Part shown: piece after piece, positions 27,033 through 35,185 of the stretch
Layout of the letters: every line of letters begins with the position of its first letter
Numbering within the stretch: the stretch's first letter is position 1
Source of the DNA: Sphingopyxis sp. Root154
GTDB taxonomy: Bacteria > Pseudomonadota > Alphaproteobacteria > Sphingomonadales > Sphingomonadaceae
Direction of reading: 5' to 3'
Assembly (NCBI RefSeq): GCF_001427105.1
Contig: NZ_LMGI01000001.1
Span: forward strand, 248,001 to 312,000
Length of the DNA stretch: 64,000 bases
Notes under the pieces: model-generated
What the model was told of the DNA's origin: nothing
Database searches by the model: none
What the model saw: the letters and a program-made list of their open reading frames with translations, nothing else
Program-made: the position numbers and the translations under genes

Positions 27033-28407
27033 TGGTCGTCTCCCCGATCGTTTTGATCAGCGTCCGCGACAGCTGATCCGGCCGGTCGAGCTGCACGACA
27101 TGATTGAGTTTAAATTCATACTGGCGGCCCAATTCGACCTCGGCCGGCGAGAAAGGAAAAGCGAAACTCGGCATCGGATCGTCATGGTTCAACGGAAAAT
27201 GGAGCAAGATAGGGTTGCAATATCGGGCGATTTCGGTCGCGAGTTCTTGCGTAGTTGCGGACACAAGGGTCATGAGCCCCACCTCGTTCGGTACAGCGAG
27301 AGAGGGGGCCGGGTTTAGTGCGTTGTGACCATAGGCCCGGAACTCGAGATCATAATCCCGCGCATCGATCTCCAGCACCGACGCAATTCCGGCGCGCAGA
27401 TAGGACTCGAGGTTGCCGAGCCACTCGTCGACGCGCGCGAGTAATTTTGGGTCCGCCACCGCGCTGAAAACCATCGTCCGATACCCGGTCCCGCCCGAAC
27501 CCTCCAACTTGACGGTGTACGGCATGGCCTTGGCGCGCGAGCCGGTCACCCGCACAACGCGTTCATCAATCGCGTCATATTGCGCATCGCTTGCGTCGAG
27601 AACGACGCCGGGCTCCTTGAGACGGAAGGGGTCACTGTTCTCATACAGCAGATGCGCCGAGACTGTGTAGGGCGTACACTGATTTTCGGCGTGCAAGGGC
27701 TCGATATCGAAACCCTCGGCGTCGATCGTCAGCATCACCCCGCCCAGTCGCGTCTGCACCGTGCAGAGGCCGCCGCATTCGGCCGTCTTCGCCGCATGCC
27801 ATGAGGCGCCCGCCGGAAAACCGCGCATCAGCGGCACCGCCGCAAGCACGGCAGTATCGGTCGTCCGGCCCGACAGGACAATATCGGCGCCCGCCGCAAT
27901 CGCGTCCGCCAGCGGTTCATAGCCGAGAAGACCGACGACATGGTCGCATTCGAGTAACCGCTCGGGAGTTAGCGGCAGCGCCGGTTCCAGCGGGGTCACC
28001 TTCCCCGCATCCAGAAGCGGCAAGAGGTCTTCGGTGTTCTGCTGCGAGTAGACAAGCGCGAGGCGTGCGGTCAGTCCCTCCTCCCGTGCGATCTCGCGTG
28101 CGATGTCGGCCATCCAGTCGACGCCCGAGTCGCTGCCACAGGTCCCGCACGACCCCACCAGCAAAGGGATCTGGAGCCGATCGCGCGCCAGCATCAACTG
28201 GCGCAGGTCCTGCTTGGTAGCTCGCCGCGTCATTTTCGACGTGCCGGTACCCAGATAATATGGGCCTGAATCGGTCGATCCACCGTCGATCGCGATGCAA
28301 TCGGGCCCAAGCGAAATACCCCGTTCGAGCGCGTCCTCGGGGCAGCCCGATCCCAGCACGCCCGACGGGACGAGGATCTTGCATGTCGCTGCGCGTTCCA
28401 TCGCCAT
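27025..28407 (-). CDS. AtuA-like (DUF1446) acyclic terpene utilisation family protein
   Basis: The 460-residue protein fits the AtuA/DUF1446 family: 'DCIAIDGGSTDSGPYYLG' near residue 37, 'LLVGSCGTCGSDSGVDWM' near residue 83, 'LSGRTTDTAVLAA' near residue 182. The family is named from the citronellol/geraniol catabolic cluster of Pseudomonas, where AtuA's role is still unclear. The start ATG at 28407 overlaps the TonB receptor stop (ATGA), so receptor and enzyme are translationally coupled. In this cassette it is paired with a CitMHS transporter and not with terpene genes, so a polycarboxylate substrate is at least as likely as a terpene. Confidence 0.83.
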   Translation of the reverse strand: MAMERAATCKILVPSGVLGSGCPEDALERGISLGPDCIAIDGGSTDSGPYYLGTGTSKMTRRATKQDLRQLMLARDRLQIPLLVGSCGTCGSDSGVDWMADIAREIAREEGLTARLALVYSQQNTEDLLPLLDAGKVTPLEPALPLTPERLLECDHVVGLLGYEPLADAIAAGADIVLSGRTTDTAVLAAVPLMRGFPAGASWHAAKTAECGGLCTVQTRLGGVMLTIDAEGFDIEPLHAENQCTPYTVSAHLLYENSDPFRLKEPGVVLDASDAQYDAIDERVVRVTGSRAKAMPYTVKLEGSGGTGYRTMVFSAVADPKLLARVDEWLGNLESYLRAGIASVLEIDARDYDLEFRAYGHNALNPAPSLAVPNEVGLMTLVSATTQELATEIARYCNPILLHFPLNHDDPMPSFAFPFSPAEVELGRQYEFKLNHVVQLDRPDQLSRTLIKTIGETTIA

Positions 28408-30647
28408 CACATGAACTTCGCGCGAAGGGTCACGCCGAACTGCCGAGGCGCGCCATATTGGACATATTGATATGTTCCGCCATTGGTCTGCCAGATGCGA
28501 TATTCCTTGTCGGTCAAATTATGTCCCCAGACTTGGACCGAATAGCGGTCGTCGAGATGGTAGGTGAGGCTTGCATCCCAGAGCGTGCGTGGTTTGCGAT
28601 ATTCTTTGAAATCGTTGACGTTGTTTTCGAACACGTCACTCTGATAATCCATTGTCACTTCGGCCCGCAGCCAGCCCCACGAGGCATCGCGCGGCGACTG
28701 CAATCCGGCCGTGGCGGTCACCGCATGTTTCGGCGACCGGCTCATCCGGTTGCCCGCGCCGTCGACGAAGGAAGGATTTCCGGCGGCATCGAAGCCTGCC
28801 GTCTGGATGAAGCGCGTGAAATAGGGGTGGAGATAGGTGTAGCGCACCGTCGCGTCGAACCAGTCGACGGGCTCAACGATAAACTCGGTTTCGACGCCCT
28901 TGATCGTCGCGTCGGCGGAATCGACCGTCACGCGGGTGCCGACCGGGCCCTGGGTGGCGTCGGGGACGGACTTGATTGTCTGGAAATCCCTGTAATCCAT
29001 CCAGAAGGCCGATATGTTGGCGCGCAGCTTGCGGTTGAGCCAGTCGGTCTTGAGTCCGATCTCATAGTTGGTCAGCCGTTCGGGGTCGGTCGGGGCGCGA
29101 GCGAGCGCCGCCGATCCGGGCTGCTCCTGGAACGCCCCCGACTTGAACCCCGTCGACACGGTGCCGAAAGCGAAGACATTATCGCTGAAGCGGAAGTCGG
29201 CGCCGACGCGGTAGGTGAATACGCCCTTGTCGAAGACGCCCGGCATGTCGCCAGTGTCGTAGGAGATTGCGGGCGCAACGAGCGGACCTTGCAGGCGCCG
29301 CGCGCCATATCTCTTCTTTTCCTGTGTAAAGCGGCCGCCCGCAAACAGCCGCAGTCCGAAATCGAACTTATACTGCGCCTCACCGAACACGGCATAGCTG
29401 TTATTGACCGAACGGCCGAAGAATCGATTGACTGTTGTAGGCGTCGCCGACAGCTGGTTCTCGCGTTCGCGAGACACTTCATCGCGGTTATAGAAAATAC
29501 CGGCAACCCAGCTGAATGGCCCTTCGTGAAGCGAAGAAAGACGGCTTTCGACCGAGTAAGAGTCGGCGTGCTCTTTCGCCAGCAGCTGGATTCCGCTCAC
29601 CGGCAAACCGTTGGCCGCGTTGGAGGCGGGGTCGGTGCCGTCGAGGTCGTTCGAAAAATCATAGTCGAGCATGCGCCAAGCCGCAACGGTGGTCCAGTTG
29701 GCGAAACCGAGGACGTCGGTGGACAATTCGGCGCGCGCCCCGCCGGTGCGCGACTTGGTGAAGCCCAACCGGTCGGGATTGACCCGGCGCGGCTTGTCGT
29801 AATCCTCGTAGCCCTCGCCCGGCGTGAAAGGTTTGATGATGACATTATAGCGCGAGCTGTCGGAGAGGTCCTGGTTGGCGATATCGCCCGTCAGAAGCAG
29901 CCAGGTGTCGGGTCCGAGGTCGGCACGCACGTGTAGCCGGGCGCTGAGCTTATTCTCATCGTCGAGCGCGCGACCATCGAAGGTGCGACGGAAGCCGTCG
30001 TTGGTGACGGCGCCAAGCGTCAGGCGGGCGGCGAGACCTTCGGTGATGGGCGCGTTGAGCATCAGGTTGCCGTTCATCTGCCCATATTCGCCAAAGGTCA
30101 GCTGTGCGTTCGCTTCGGCAATATCGACGGGTTTGGCGGTCACGAAATTGACCGAACCCGCCACGACATTCTTGCCCCAGAGCGTTCCTTGCGGACCCTT
30201 GAGAACCTCGACCCGTTCCATGTCGTAAAAATCTATGCCGAGCATCGCTGCGCGACCCAGATAGACGCCATCGAGGAACGCGACAGACGAGGGGTCGCCG
30301 CCGGCGCCTTGATTGCTGCTGCCGACGCCGCGGAAGAATGGGCGCGGGGCGGCCTTCGGAAAGGCGTCGAAATTGATGCCGGGAGTCGCCTGGGCCAGTC
30401 GGCTGAAATCGGTGATGCCCTTGGCCGCAAGTTGCTCGCCAGTGAAGGCCGTCACCGTGATCGGAGCGCTTTGCAGGGACTCCTCGCGGCGCCTTGCGGT
30501 GACGATGATCTCTTCGATTCCGGATGCGTCGTTGGCCCCGACATCCGGTGGCGGCGCATCCTGCCCTTGCTGCGCGAATACCGGGCTAGCCATCGTAAGC
30601 AGCAGTGCGCTCGACGCGCGTAGTAGATTGATCTTCGTCGATGCCAT
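28407..30647 (-). CDS. TonB-dependent outer-membrane receptor
   Basis: The 746-residue protein has a signal peptide (about residues 1-24, ending 'SPVFAQ'), a TonB-box-like 'EEIIVTARRREESLQSAP', plug motifs 'PRPFFRGVGSSNQGAGGDPS' and 'GPQGTLWGKNVVAGSVNFV', and a barrel ending 'FGVTLRAKFM'. The ATG at 30647 is chosen because GGGAGA lies upstream and the signal peptide starts there; the frame extends about 98 codons further without a credible start. It heads the operon with AtuA-like, DUF4387 and CitMHS genes, which suggests uptake of the same compound across both membranes. Confidence 0.9.
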   Translation of the reverse strand: MASTKINLLRASSALLLTMASPVFAQQGQDAPPPDVGANDASGIEEIIVTARRREESLQSAPITVTAFTGEQLAAKGITDFSRLAQATPGINFDAFPKAAPRPFFRGVGSSNQGAGGDPSSVAFLDGVYLGRAAMLGIDFYDMERVEVLKGPQGTLWGKNVVAGSVNFVTAKPVDIAEANAQLTFGEYGQMNGNLMLNAPITEGLAARLTLGAVTNDGFRRTFDGRALDDENKLSARLHVRADLGPDTWLLLTGDIANQDLSDSSRYNVIIKPFTPGEGYEDYDKPRRVNPDRLGFTKSRTGGARAELSTDVLGFANWTTVAAWRMLDYDFSNDLDGTDPASNAANGLPVSGIQLLAKEHADSYSVESRLSSLHEGPFSWVAGIFYNRDEVSRERENQLSATPTTVNRFFGRSVNNSYAVFGEAQYKFDFGLRLFAGGRFTQEKKRYGARRLQGPLVAPAISYDTGDMPGVFDKGVFTYRVGADFRFSDNVFAFGTVSTGFKSGAFQEQPGSAALARAPTDPERLTNYEIGLKTDWLNRKLRANISAFWMDYRDFQTIKSVPDATQGPVGTRVTVDSADATIKGVETEFIVEPVDWFDATVRYTYLHPYFTRFIQTAGFDAAGNPSFVDGAGNRMSRSPKHAVTATAGLQSPRDASWGWLRAEVTMDYQSDVFENNVNDFKEYRKPRTLWDASLTYHLDDRYSVQVWGHNLTDKEYRIWQTNGGTYQYVQYGAPRQFGVTLRAKFM

Positions 30648-30801
30648 CTGTTCGTCTCCCTCATTTAGGTCGGCTTCGGCCGATCCCGATTCGAGGCGCC
30701 TTGTGCATCGCGGCGCTCGGTGAGGCATGACACCTATGTTACATGGTCGACTGAAATTTGGTGCTACGTGAAACGCAGGGAGGCAAAAAGAACAACGCAA
30801 G

Positions 30802-31476
30802 ATGCAGCGAATATTCTCCCATGAGAACTGGATCGGGAATCTGCCGGATGCCGTGCGGGTCGAAGTCCTTGCGCGTATGATCGAGTTCGACGTCGCGGCA
30901 GGAGACGTCATAGCGGAGGCGGGCCGAGATGCGACGCGCATATTCCAGGTTGTTTCCGGCTACGTGCGTCTGAGCGGTCTGCATGAGGATGGCAGCGAGA
31001 CGCTGATCACCATCTATGTTCCAGGGAACTGCTACGCCGAAACCGCGATAATTTCGCGGCGACCCTATAATCATACGTCGATCGCCATGGTCCCCAGCCG
31101 CATCCGTGCACTACATGAGCGCGATTTTTGGCAGCTTTATCACAGCCACAGCGCAATTCCTGAAGCCCTGTGCCGTAAGTTCGCCGACGCCATAAGCTGG
31201 CAGTTCGCCGCCCGCGAAATGCGCGCGACCACGCGGCTCCGCTTTCAGATCGCAAATATGTTTGCCGACTTTGCTGAACGGTGCGTGGGGACAACCTCGT
31301 CAACTCCCATCGAGCTCGACTTCCCCTTTACCCAGTCCGACATTGCCAGCATTTTCGACGTAACCCGGCAAAGCGTCCAGCGCGAGATCACCTATTTCAA
31401 GGAGCAAGAACTCGTGGAGAAGCGGGAGGGCACTTGGATTGTGCTCAATCTTCCTCGATTAAGACACGAAACCTAG
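30802..31476 (+). CDS. Crp/Fnr-family transcriptional regulator
   Basis: The 224-residue protein has a cyclic-nucleotide-binding-type jelly roll (residues 10-125, 'FQVVSGYVRLSGLHEDGSET') and a C-terminal winged helix ('FTQSDIASIFDVTRQSVQREITYFKE' split at residues 174-199). It lacks the clustered N-terminal cysteines of FNR, so it is not an oxygen-sensing Fe-S regulator, and the cAMP-binding residues are not evident. It diverges from the TonB receptor operon across 154 bases, which makes it the likely regulator of that cassette. Confidence 0.87.
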   Translation: MQRIFSHENWIGNLPDAVRVEVLARMIEFDVAAGDVIAEAGRDATRIFQVVSGYVRLSGLHEDGSETLITIYVPGNCYAETAIISRRPYNHTSIAMVPSRIRALHERDFWQLYHSHSAIPEALCRKFADAISWQFAAREMRATTRLRFQIANMFADFAERCVGTTSSTPIELDFPFTQSDIASIFDVTRQSVQREITYFKEQELVEKREGTWIVLNLPRLRHET

Positions 31477-31539
31477 GATCCTTACCTATTGATTTGATGT
31501 GACGGCTGTCATTCGGGCTCGCGGTGAGGAGCCTTACGG

Positions 31540-32084
31540 ATGAGCGTTCTGTTTTGGCTGACGGACGAGCAGATGGCGCGTCTTCAGCCCTATTTTCCGA
31601 AGAGCCATGGCCGCGAGCGGGTCGACGACCGGCGGGTTTGAGCGGGATGATCTTCGTCAACCGCAATGGGCTGAGATGGCGCGAAGTGCCGAGGGACTAT
31701 GGCCCGGCGAAGACGCTCTACAATCGCTGGAAGCGGCGAAGCGACAAAGGCATCTTCATCCGCATGATTGAAGACCTGGCTGCCCCTAAGGCTCCCGATC
31801 GCGAGACGATCATGATCGACGCGACCTATCTCAAGCCGCACCACACGGCCTCCAGCCTGCGGGAATAAAGGGTCCCGGGACGCCTGATCGGTCGGACGAA
31901 GGGCGGCATAAACACCAAGCTGCATGCTGTGACCGATGCGAGTGGTCGTCCGATCAGCTTTTTCACGACGGCCGGGCAGATCAGCGATTACAGCTGCGCC
32001 GCAGCGTTGCTCGACAGTCAACCCAAAGCGCGATGGATGCTGGCCGACCGCGGCTATGATGCCGACGGGTTTCGCGACGCCTAG
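31540..32084 (+). pseudogene. IS5-family transposase, broken
   Basis: The sequence encodes the IS5-type DDE transposase pieces 'SVLFWLTDEQMARLQPYFPK', 'MIFVNRNGLRWREVP', 'TIMIDATYLKPHHTASSLR', 'GRLIGRTKGGINTKLHAVT' and 'WMLADRGYDADGFRDA'. The frame is broken: a lost T near 31636 (GGGTTTGAGC where relatives read GGTTTTGAGC) shifts the frame, there is an in-frame TAA at 31866, and the coding homology ends at a TAG at 32082 well before the usual C-terminus. It cannot make an active transposase. It lies between the Crp-like gene and tRNA-Leu. Confidence 0.85.
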
Positions 32085-32159
32085 GGTCACGACTTTTGTG
32101 GTTGCCGCGTTCGTGGCACGATCTATGTGGTCGTGGTCGGCGAGGTTATCGGAACCTGA

Positions 32160-32246
32160 TGGTGCGGGCGGTCGGGCTCGAACCGACACTCCGATTAAGG
32201 AACGGGATTTTGAATCCCGCGCGTCTACCAATTTCACCACGCCCGC
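32160..32246 (-). tRNA. tRNA-Leu (anticodon CAA)
   Basis: On the minus strand this 87-base gene folds as a full class II tRNA: acceptor GCGGGCG paired with CGCCCGC, a D arm with GGTAGAC, anticodon arm CGGGA-TTCAAAA-TCCCG with CAA at positions 34-36, a long variable arm, T arm with GGTTCGAGCC and an encoded CCA. It is intact. Its sequence differs from the displaced tRNA-Leu fragment at 22492-22543, so it is not that element's other end. Confidence 0.95.
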
Positions 32247-32340
32247 ATGCCGATCTGCACGCTTGGACGGGCACTGATCGACAGTGCGGAGCCTATAGGC
32301 GAGCCTCCCGGAGATTTCCAGAGCGGAATGCAGGCTTTTA

Positions 32341-32634
32341 TCAACGACTGATCGGCGGCGCTTTCCAGGCCGGATCAGACGTTGAGTCGCATGTGCGGCG
32401 CGCCGCCCAATCCTCCAGATCGGCGAGCGTGTAGAGGACCCGACGTCCAAATTTTCGAAACGGCGGCCCGCCGCCTACTACCCGCATCTTTTCGAGGGTT
32501 CGGGGCGAAAGGCGCAGGAATCTCGCCGCCTCGGCATTAGCATAAAATGGCGACGCCCGTTCTTGTGCACCGGTCTCGACGCCACACAGATCAGGACCGC
32601 CTCGTTCCGATACCAATCGCCGCTGATCATCCAC
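32341..32634 (-). CDS. AlpA/HTH_17-like DNA-binding protein
   Basis: The protein of up to 97 residues has an excisionase-type winged helix in its middle ('YANAEAARFLRLSPRTLEKM' then 'GGPPFRKFGRRVLYTLADLEDW'). Such proteins regulate or excise integrative elements and often lie next to DUF2285 genes. The first codon at 32634 is GTG without a clear ribosome site, so the start is uncertain and the N-terminal 25 residues may be untranslated. It lies five bases after the DUF2274 gene, probably cotranscribed. Confidence 0.7.
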   Translation of the reverse strand: MDDQRRLVSERGGPDLCGVETGAQERASPFYANAEAARFLRLSPRTLEKMRVVGGGPPFRKFGRRVLYTLADLEDWAARRTCDSTSDPAWKAPPISR

Positions 32635-32639
32635 GATGA

Positions 32640-32861
32640 CTACTCTCGCTTTTGCCCGCGGGATCTCGCGAACCCGCGATCGCTCGAAAGGAACTGCGTG
32701 AGCATTGCAGGAATCAGGTCCACAACAGCTTCCTCTTCCTGATAGGTTGCGGTGTAGAATTTGGCATAGGCATCCAAAGCGCTTTTCAGGTCCGGCGACA
32801 CGGCAATAGTAAGCTTGACGGTGGTCCGATCGGGCAGTTTCGGTAGTCTGATTTCATTCAT
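32640..32861 (-). CDS. DUF2274 protein
   Basis: The 73-residue protein has the DUF2274 core 'LPDRTTVKLTIAVSPDLKSA' with 'LDAYAKFYTATYQEEEAV' after it, ending in a basic tail. DUF2274 genes are typically found directly after trbI in conjugative transfer operons of integrative elements, so this one is probably left over from such an element; no trb gene is present here. The start is the ATG at 32861; the longer open frame upstream is antisense to the DUF2285 gene. Confidence 0.75.
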   Translation of the reverse strand: MNEIRLPKLPDRTTVKLTIAVSPDLKSALDAYAKFYTATYQEEEAVVDLIPAMLTQFLSSDRGFARSRGQKRE

Positions 32862-33345
32862 GTCAGTTCTCCGCATGCTGCCAAGGCCGAAGCACGATGT
32901 CTTGCTCTCGGTGGAGATCGATGCCGATCGACACGAGCACTGGTTGATGAGCGACGGGCGCTGGGCGATCCGTCTCGACCTGTTCGATGGAACCCTGCTG
33001 GGCGGACCGGTCCTCATCGAACACCGGATCAGCGGGCTGCAATCGGCAAAGCCCAAGCAGGCGGCGCTTCGCCAATTTGTCGTACTCGCGCAGAACGGCG
33101 GTTTGCCGCGATCGATGATGCCGAAGGAAAGCAAGGCGGCGCACTGGATCCTCGAACTTCGCGTCGCCGATGCGGTCGTCGCAGGAGCCAATCAGCAGGA
33201 AATCGCGCGAAGATTGTTCCGCGGGGCGATCGCCCCGCATCGCTGGCGGGCCGAAAGCCCCTCCTACCGATCGCGTGTCCAGCGCCTCGTAAAACGCGCG
33301 CGGCGCCTGCTCGGCGATCCGTTCGCCGGACCATGGTTCGATTGA
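32860..33345 (+). CDS. DUF2285 domain protein of integrative-element type
   Basis: The protein of about 161 residues contains the DUF2285 pattern: 'DVLLSVEIDADRHEHWLMSDGRW' split near residues 13-35, 'LDLFDGTLLGGPVLIEHRIS' and the C-terminal 'ADAVVAGANQQEIARRLFRG' region that ends in helical basic residues. DUF2285 proteins are common in integrative conjugative elements of sphingomonads and other proteobacteria. Their role is unknown, probably regulatory. The start ATG at 32860 or 32875 is uncertain, since 32860 would overlap the start of the opposite DUF2274 gene. Confidence 0.72.
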   Translation: MSVLRMLPRPKHDVLLSVEIDADRHEHWLMSDGRWAIRLDLFDGTLLGGPVLIEHRISGLQSAKPKQAALRQFVVLAQNGGLPRSMMPKESKAAHWILELRVADAVVAGANQQEIARRLFRGAIAPHRWRAESPSYRSRVQRLVKRARRLLGDPFAGPWFD

Positions 33346-33483
33346 TGCGCAAGATTGTCGCCAATCCGATCTCCCGGCCGCATTCGCCACTGCCACGCCA
33401 GACAGGCGCCGAGAGGATCTCGTATTGGCGACGCAGCCCCGGCCGGAAGCGCGACACCGCCTCCTTTGCCTATGCAGGCGCGC

Positions 33484-34629
33484 TCACGCCATCAGGAGGA
33501 TGGGCTTGATCACCGCGCCACTCTCGGCATCGGCGACCGCCTGATCGATCGCATCAAAGGAATAGGTTCGGACCAATCGATCGATCGGAAACTCGCCCGC
33601 CAGATAGAGATCGACGAGCCGCGGAATAAGTTGGTCCGGGACGCTGTCGCCTTCGACGATGCCCCGGATCGTCTTGCCACCGATCATCAGATCGGCAATG
33701 TTGAAGCTCGCTTCCTCCGCCGGCGCGGTCGCGCCGACGATCCCGCAAACGCCCCGCTGGCCGAGCGCGTCGATCGCCTGGCGCAGCACCGCTGCAATCC
33801 CCGTCGCTTCGAGCGAGAAATCCACCCCCCCGCCCGAAGCGGCCCGAATCTGTTCGACGACATTCCCCTCGCGCGCATCAATCGCGAGGTCGGCGCCCAG
33901 CGCGCTTGCGAGCTGCAACCGGTCGGGCACGACGTCGACGACGATGATCGGTGCGGCACCGACGTGCCGCGCCGCCATGACGGCGCTCAGCCCCACTGCG
34001 CCGGCTCCGAACACGGCCACGCTTTGCCCTTGCTTCGGGCGGAAGACGTTCAGGATCGCGCCCGCGCCGGTCTGCAGACCGCAACCGAGCGGGCCGAGCA
34101 GTTCGAGCGGCGCATCACGGCGCACTTTTACCACATTACGGCGATGGGCGATCGCGCGCGTCGCGAAGGAGGACTGGCCGAAGAAATGACCGTGCAGCGC
34201 CTCCCCTCTCGCGTCGCGGATGGCGCTGCTTCCATCGGATCGCGCGCCACCAAAGCACAAGCCGAACAATTGGTGGCAATAGGCCGGCGACTGCTGCTTG
34301 CAGGCCGGGCATTCCCCACAGCTCATGAAGGTGAGAACGACATGGTCGCCAGGTTCGACGTGGGTGACGCGCGCGCCAACCTTTTCGACTACCCCCGCGC
34401 CCTCGTGACCAAGGACGATAGGCTGAGGGACGGGATAGACTTCATCGCGAGCGATCAGGTCGGTGTGGCACAGCCCCGTCGCAACAATACGAACGAGCAC
34501 CTCGTCCTCGCGCGGCTCGTCGAGACTGACGGCTTCGATGTCGAAGTTGCGCGATGCGGGGCGGACGACCGCGGCGCGCGCGTAATGGCGGCCTTCGACA
34601 GACGCCGACGTCATGTGAACCGAACTCAT
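33484..34629 (-). CDS. Zinc-dependent aryl/benzyl-alcohol-type dehydrogenase
   Basis: The 381-residue medium-chain dehydrogenase has 'TGLCHTDLIARDEVYPVPQPIVLGHEGAG' (catalytic-zinc Cys and GHE motif, in two parts), a structural-zinc cysteine cluster 'CGECPACKQQSPAYC' and the Rossmann 'VFGAGAVGLSAVMAARH'. It resembles class III-like and benzyl-alcohol dehydrogenases (AdhC, XylB). The ATG at 34629 is preferred over 34635 because GGGAG is then six bases upstream. It would oxidise an aryl or allylic alcohol to the aldehyde. It stands alone, divergent from the TonB receptor at 35186. Confidence 0.85.
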   Translation of the reverse strand: MSSVHMTSASVEGRHYARAAVVRPASRNFDIEAVSLDEPREDEVLVRIVATGLCHTDLIARDEVYPVPQPIVLGHEGAGVVEKVGARVTHVEPGDHVVLTFMSCGECPACKQQSPAYCHQLFGLCFGGARSDGSSAIRDARGEALHGHFFGQSSFATRAIAHRRNVVKVRRDAPLELLGPLGCGLQTGAGAILNVFRPKQGQSVAVFGAGAVGLSAVMAARHVGAAPIIVVDVVPDRLQLASALGADLAIDAREGNVVEQIRAASGGGVDFSLEATGIAAVLRQAIDALGQRGVCGIVGATAPAEEASFNIADLMIGGKTIRGIVEGDSVPDQLIPRLVDLYLAGEFPIDRLVRTYSFDAIDQAVADAESGAVIKPILLMA

Positions 34630-35025
34630 ATTCATCTCCCTGTTTTAATTGGAAGCCTGCCAGGACAAACGGCGTTCGCCCGGGGCCCCCTCATCGGGCT
34701 GATGCGGTGAAACCCCAATGCCGAGGCCGCACGATCGCCATTTGAACGGCATGCGCCGTCGAAATCTCCTATGTCAGACCGTGAATAATTCAACGTGGGA
34801 CCATGCCCCGGAGATAGCGCAGGGAGAAGCGGAAGGGGCGAATGCCCAGGCCCTTTTCGCTATCCATCTGCTTCAAATATCATGAACTTTTTCGCAGGGT
34901 AGCTCGCAAACGGCGCAGGAGGTGGTCAATCGCTCGGCGCGGCCTCGATCCGGCGCCTCATTTTCCTTGCCCGAAGCGGATAATGACTGCCCGAAGCGGA
35001 CAGGGAACCGATTGTCGCGAATTTA

Positions 35026-35038
35026 TTTTAAGGTTAAA
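35026..35038. promoter_or_regulatory. TTTTAAG-type operator-like site upstream of the TonB receptor
   Basis: TTTTAAGGTTAAA is nearly self-complementary and shares the TTTTAAGnyTAwA pattern with sites upstream of the CoA-ester monooxygenase operon (41056-41068) and of gentisate dioxygenase (55924-55936). The three sites probably bind the MarR regulator encoded at 38192-38692. It lies about 150 bases upstream of the receptor start. Confidence 0.45.
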
Positions 35039-35051
35039 ACTTCTCTCGCTG

Positions 35052-35070
35052 ACATGTGGCTCTCACATGT
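35052..35070. promoter_or_regulatory. Perfect inverted repeat ACATGTG-N5-CACATGT
   Basis: A 7-bp arm, a 5-base spacer and the exact complement of the arm form a palindromic operator-like element about 116 bases upstream of the TonB receptor start and 13 bases after the TTTTAAG site. The regulator is unknown. Confidence 0.45.
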
Positions 35071-35185
35071 TTGCACGTCGGCGAGACCGACCAACAAAAT
35101 ACCGGCCGGAGGAACAAGGCCGAAACCAGGGGCGTCCGGCGACATCGCCGATGCGCGATCGCGGGATCTGATGAGGAGGATTAGC

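Larger units (their letters stand above)
34630..35185. other. Divergent promoter region between dehydrogenase and TonB receptor
   Basis: This 556-base stretch holds no credible gene. It contains the promoter region of the TonB receptor with two symmetrical elements, TTTTAAGGTTAAA at 35026-35038 and the ACATGTG/CACATGT repeat at 35052-35070 (listed separately), and the receptor's AGGAGG ribosome site at 35174-35179. The part near 34640-34900 should hold the dehydrogenase promoter, but I see no clear motif there. Confidence 0.6.

Noticed and set aside
28260..29936. 558-residue plus-strand open frame over the TonB receptor and AtuA-like genes
   Set aside because: It crosses the boundary of two coupled minus-strand genes, has no ribosome site or domain, and is explained by GC-rich codon bias.
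32160..32246. The intact tRNA-Leu(CAA) as the far attachment site of the element at 22492
   Set aside because: Its T arm, variable arm and acceptor strand differ from the displaced fragment, and only the common anticodon-loop bases match, so it cannot be the other half of the same integration.
33345..33510. Short open frame starting in the DUF2285 stop (ATGA overlap)
   Set aside because: It would encode about 53 residues and overlap the end of the alcohol dehydrogenase gene; I see no homology to known ICE genes, so the overlap is likely chance.
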